Part shown: positions 20,400 to 21,396 of the stretch, piece after piece
Position numbering within the stretch: the stretch's first letter is position 1
How the letters are laid out: the number at the start of each line of letters is the position of its first letter
Assembly: GCA_033439795.1 (NCBI GenBank)
Contig: JAUTDP010000024.1
Span: 1-21,396 of the forward strand
Length of the DNA: 21,396 nt
Direction of reading: 5' to 3'
Source of the DNA: Sordaria brevicollis
Taxonomy: Eukaryota; Ascomycota; Sordariomycetes; Sordariales; Sordariaceae
Program-made: the position numbers and the translations under genes
Notes under the pieces: generated by a model
Database searches by the model: none
Seen by the model: the letters and a program-made list of their open reading frames with translations, nothing else
Told to the model about the DNA's origin: nothing

Positions 20400-21010
20400 A
20401 ATATTACCTTTATAACTAATCGATTTATTAAATACAACCACAACCCAAGACTAAAATATTATAAAGCCGCAAATAAAATACTATATTACTTCTTTACTAC
20501 CGCAAACCTAACCCTATATTATAAAAAAAATACTAAATTTCAATTTACTTTTAACGCCTCCTTTATTAATAATTCCATCGACCGCAAAAATTCCTAAAGT
20601 TTTATAATAAAATTATATAATAGATTTATTTATTAAGGAACTTCTAAATAATTAATAATAACCACTTCTATAATTAAAATAAAATTCGTAGCCCTCTCTA
20701 ACGTCGCCAAAAAAATATTATATATTATAAAGCTACTCAAAAGTCTTATACTAAAATTCTCCAACCCTACCCTAATTCTCAAATATAATAATATCTAAAT
20801 ACTCAAAATCCTAAATATAAAAATATTAAAACTAATAACCAAACTCCGCTATATTAATATTCACTAATATTAATTAAAATAAGAAATACAAATAAGGATA
20901 ATCAAAATATAATATCTCGAAACTTCAAAAATACCCGTAAACGGCATAACTAAGGTATTAACCGTAAAGAAATACTAAGAATTCAAAAAATTAATAAGGA
21001 TAAATTCTAT
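20400..21010 (+). pseudogene. Remnant of copia RNase H and polyprotein C-terminus
   Basis: At about 20850-21000 a frame reads RYINIH, then YLETSKIPVNGITKVLTV, interrupted by stops. It resembles the C-terminal end of copia polyproteins just before the polypurine tract. Confidence 0.75.
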
Positions 21011-21130
21011 ACGAAATAAAGAAGGTTATTAATGGGTAAAATACCTAAGGATTAAGGAAATAAATAAAAAAAAGCAACTAATCTTATATAAATAACTTTA
21101 AATTTATCTATTTCAGGAAATAAACTACAT

Positions 21131-21141
21131 TTGGGGAGGTA
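21131..21141 (+). other. Polypurine tract
   Basis: TTGGGGAGGTA lies immediately before the 3' LTR, the expected site of plus-strand DNA priming during reverse transcription. It is one of the few G-rich stretches left in the interior. Confidence 0.75.
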
Positions 21142-21331
21142 TATCAGATTAGAGGGTAAATTCGACCAATAAAAACAGGCTTACGTAAAGCGCCCCAGCC
21201 ACCAAATTCTGGCTGCAAACCTTCCTAATAATTTGGGCACCCCCAACTCGGGTTCTACAAAACTCTTCTAAATACACATATCAATTTTTTAACCCTCAAT
21301 TACAATATCCACTTTGCTGTGCAATCTAACA
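21142..21331 (+). repeat. 3' LTR, 190 bp
   Basis: It begins TATCAG (from TGTCAG) and ends CTAACA. Its left, inner part carries the A/T alleles at 11 of the 16 sites that differ from the 5' LTR; its outer right end keeps C/G. Confidence 0.93.
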
Positions 21332-21336
21332 TCAAC
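21332..21336 (+). repeat. Target-site duplication TCAAC, right copy
   Basis: It matches 15704-15708 exactly. G/C-balanced host sequence resumes right after it, to the end of the window. Confidence 0.9.
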
Positions 21337-21396
21337 CGCTTTTCTCGTTGTCGATCTCTACCGCCGAGTCCCAGGTCCTTATCGTCTCGGTTTCGG

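Larger units (their letters stand above)
15709..21331 (+). mobile_element. Full-length Ty1/copia LTR retrotransposon, inactivated by RIP-like transitions
   Basis: The element is 5623 bp with 190-bp LTRs and a 5-bp target duplication. Its interior is extremely A/T-rich, TpG is almost absent and stop codons occur throughout; no open frame survives. Degraded protein motifs can be traced on the plus strand in the order integrase (about 18170-18800), reverse transcriptase (about 19750-20250) and RNase H (about 20400-21010). Integrase before reverse transcriptase is the copia order. About 15900-18150 should correspond to gag and protease but is too altered to assign. The pattern of C-to-T and G-to-A changes matches RIP, which acts on duplicated DNA in many ascomycetes, so other copies have probably existed in the genome. 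Confidence 0.93.

Overview
The window reads as filamentous ascomycete DNA, most likely a sordariomycete close to Neurospora, Sordaria, Podospora or the Chaetomiaceae. The evidence is short introns (53-60 nt) with GTRAGT-like donors and CTAAC branch points, an hsp10 and a HAL-type kinase that look like sordarialean proteins, an N-terminal fragment of a secreted cellulolytic oxygenase, and a retrotransposon full of C-to-T and G-to-A changes as expected from repeat-induced point mutation (RIP). Genes are sparse, with long intergenic stretches.

Layout. 1-128 (minus) is the first exon fragment of a secreted AA9-like lytic polysaccharide monooxygenase. 129-2156 has no gene I can support. 2157-6612 is an intact 4456-bp DNA transposon. 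It is bounded by 56-bp inverted repeats that differ at one base, and a second inverted block sits at exactly the same distance from both ends. It holds two convergent genes: a 911-residue protein of unknown function (plus strand, one intron) and a 364-residue DD34E Tc1/mariner transposase (minus strand, one intron). 6613-9193 is intergenic.

9194-10163 (minus) is the mitochondrial chaperonin cofactor hsp10, in four exons with an intron directly after the ATG. Its reading frame is broken by three one-base shortfalls, all in C runs. 10164-11255 is intergenic and holds the hsp10 promoter. 11256-13241 (minus) is a HAL4/SAT4-type serine/threonine kinase with one intron and an apparent two-C shortfall near its 3' end. 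Two alternative upstream donors (13509 and 13941) could give different 5' ends. 14000-15703 is intergenic.

15709-21331 is a complete Ty1/copia LTR retrotransposon: 190-bp LTRs, a 5-bp target duplication TCAAC, and an interior destroyed by RIP-like transitions. Remnants of integrase, reverse transcriptase and RNase H can be read in that order on the plus strand.

The host genes show no functional cluster: a secreted oxidase, a mitochondrial chaperonin and a kinase linked to ion-transporter regulation. The main interest is the contrast between two mobile elements. One is a clean, apparently complete two-gene Tc1-like element with an uncharacterised partner protein. The other is a mutated copia element whose outer LTR edges escaped mutation.
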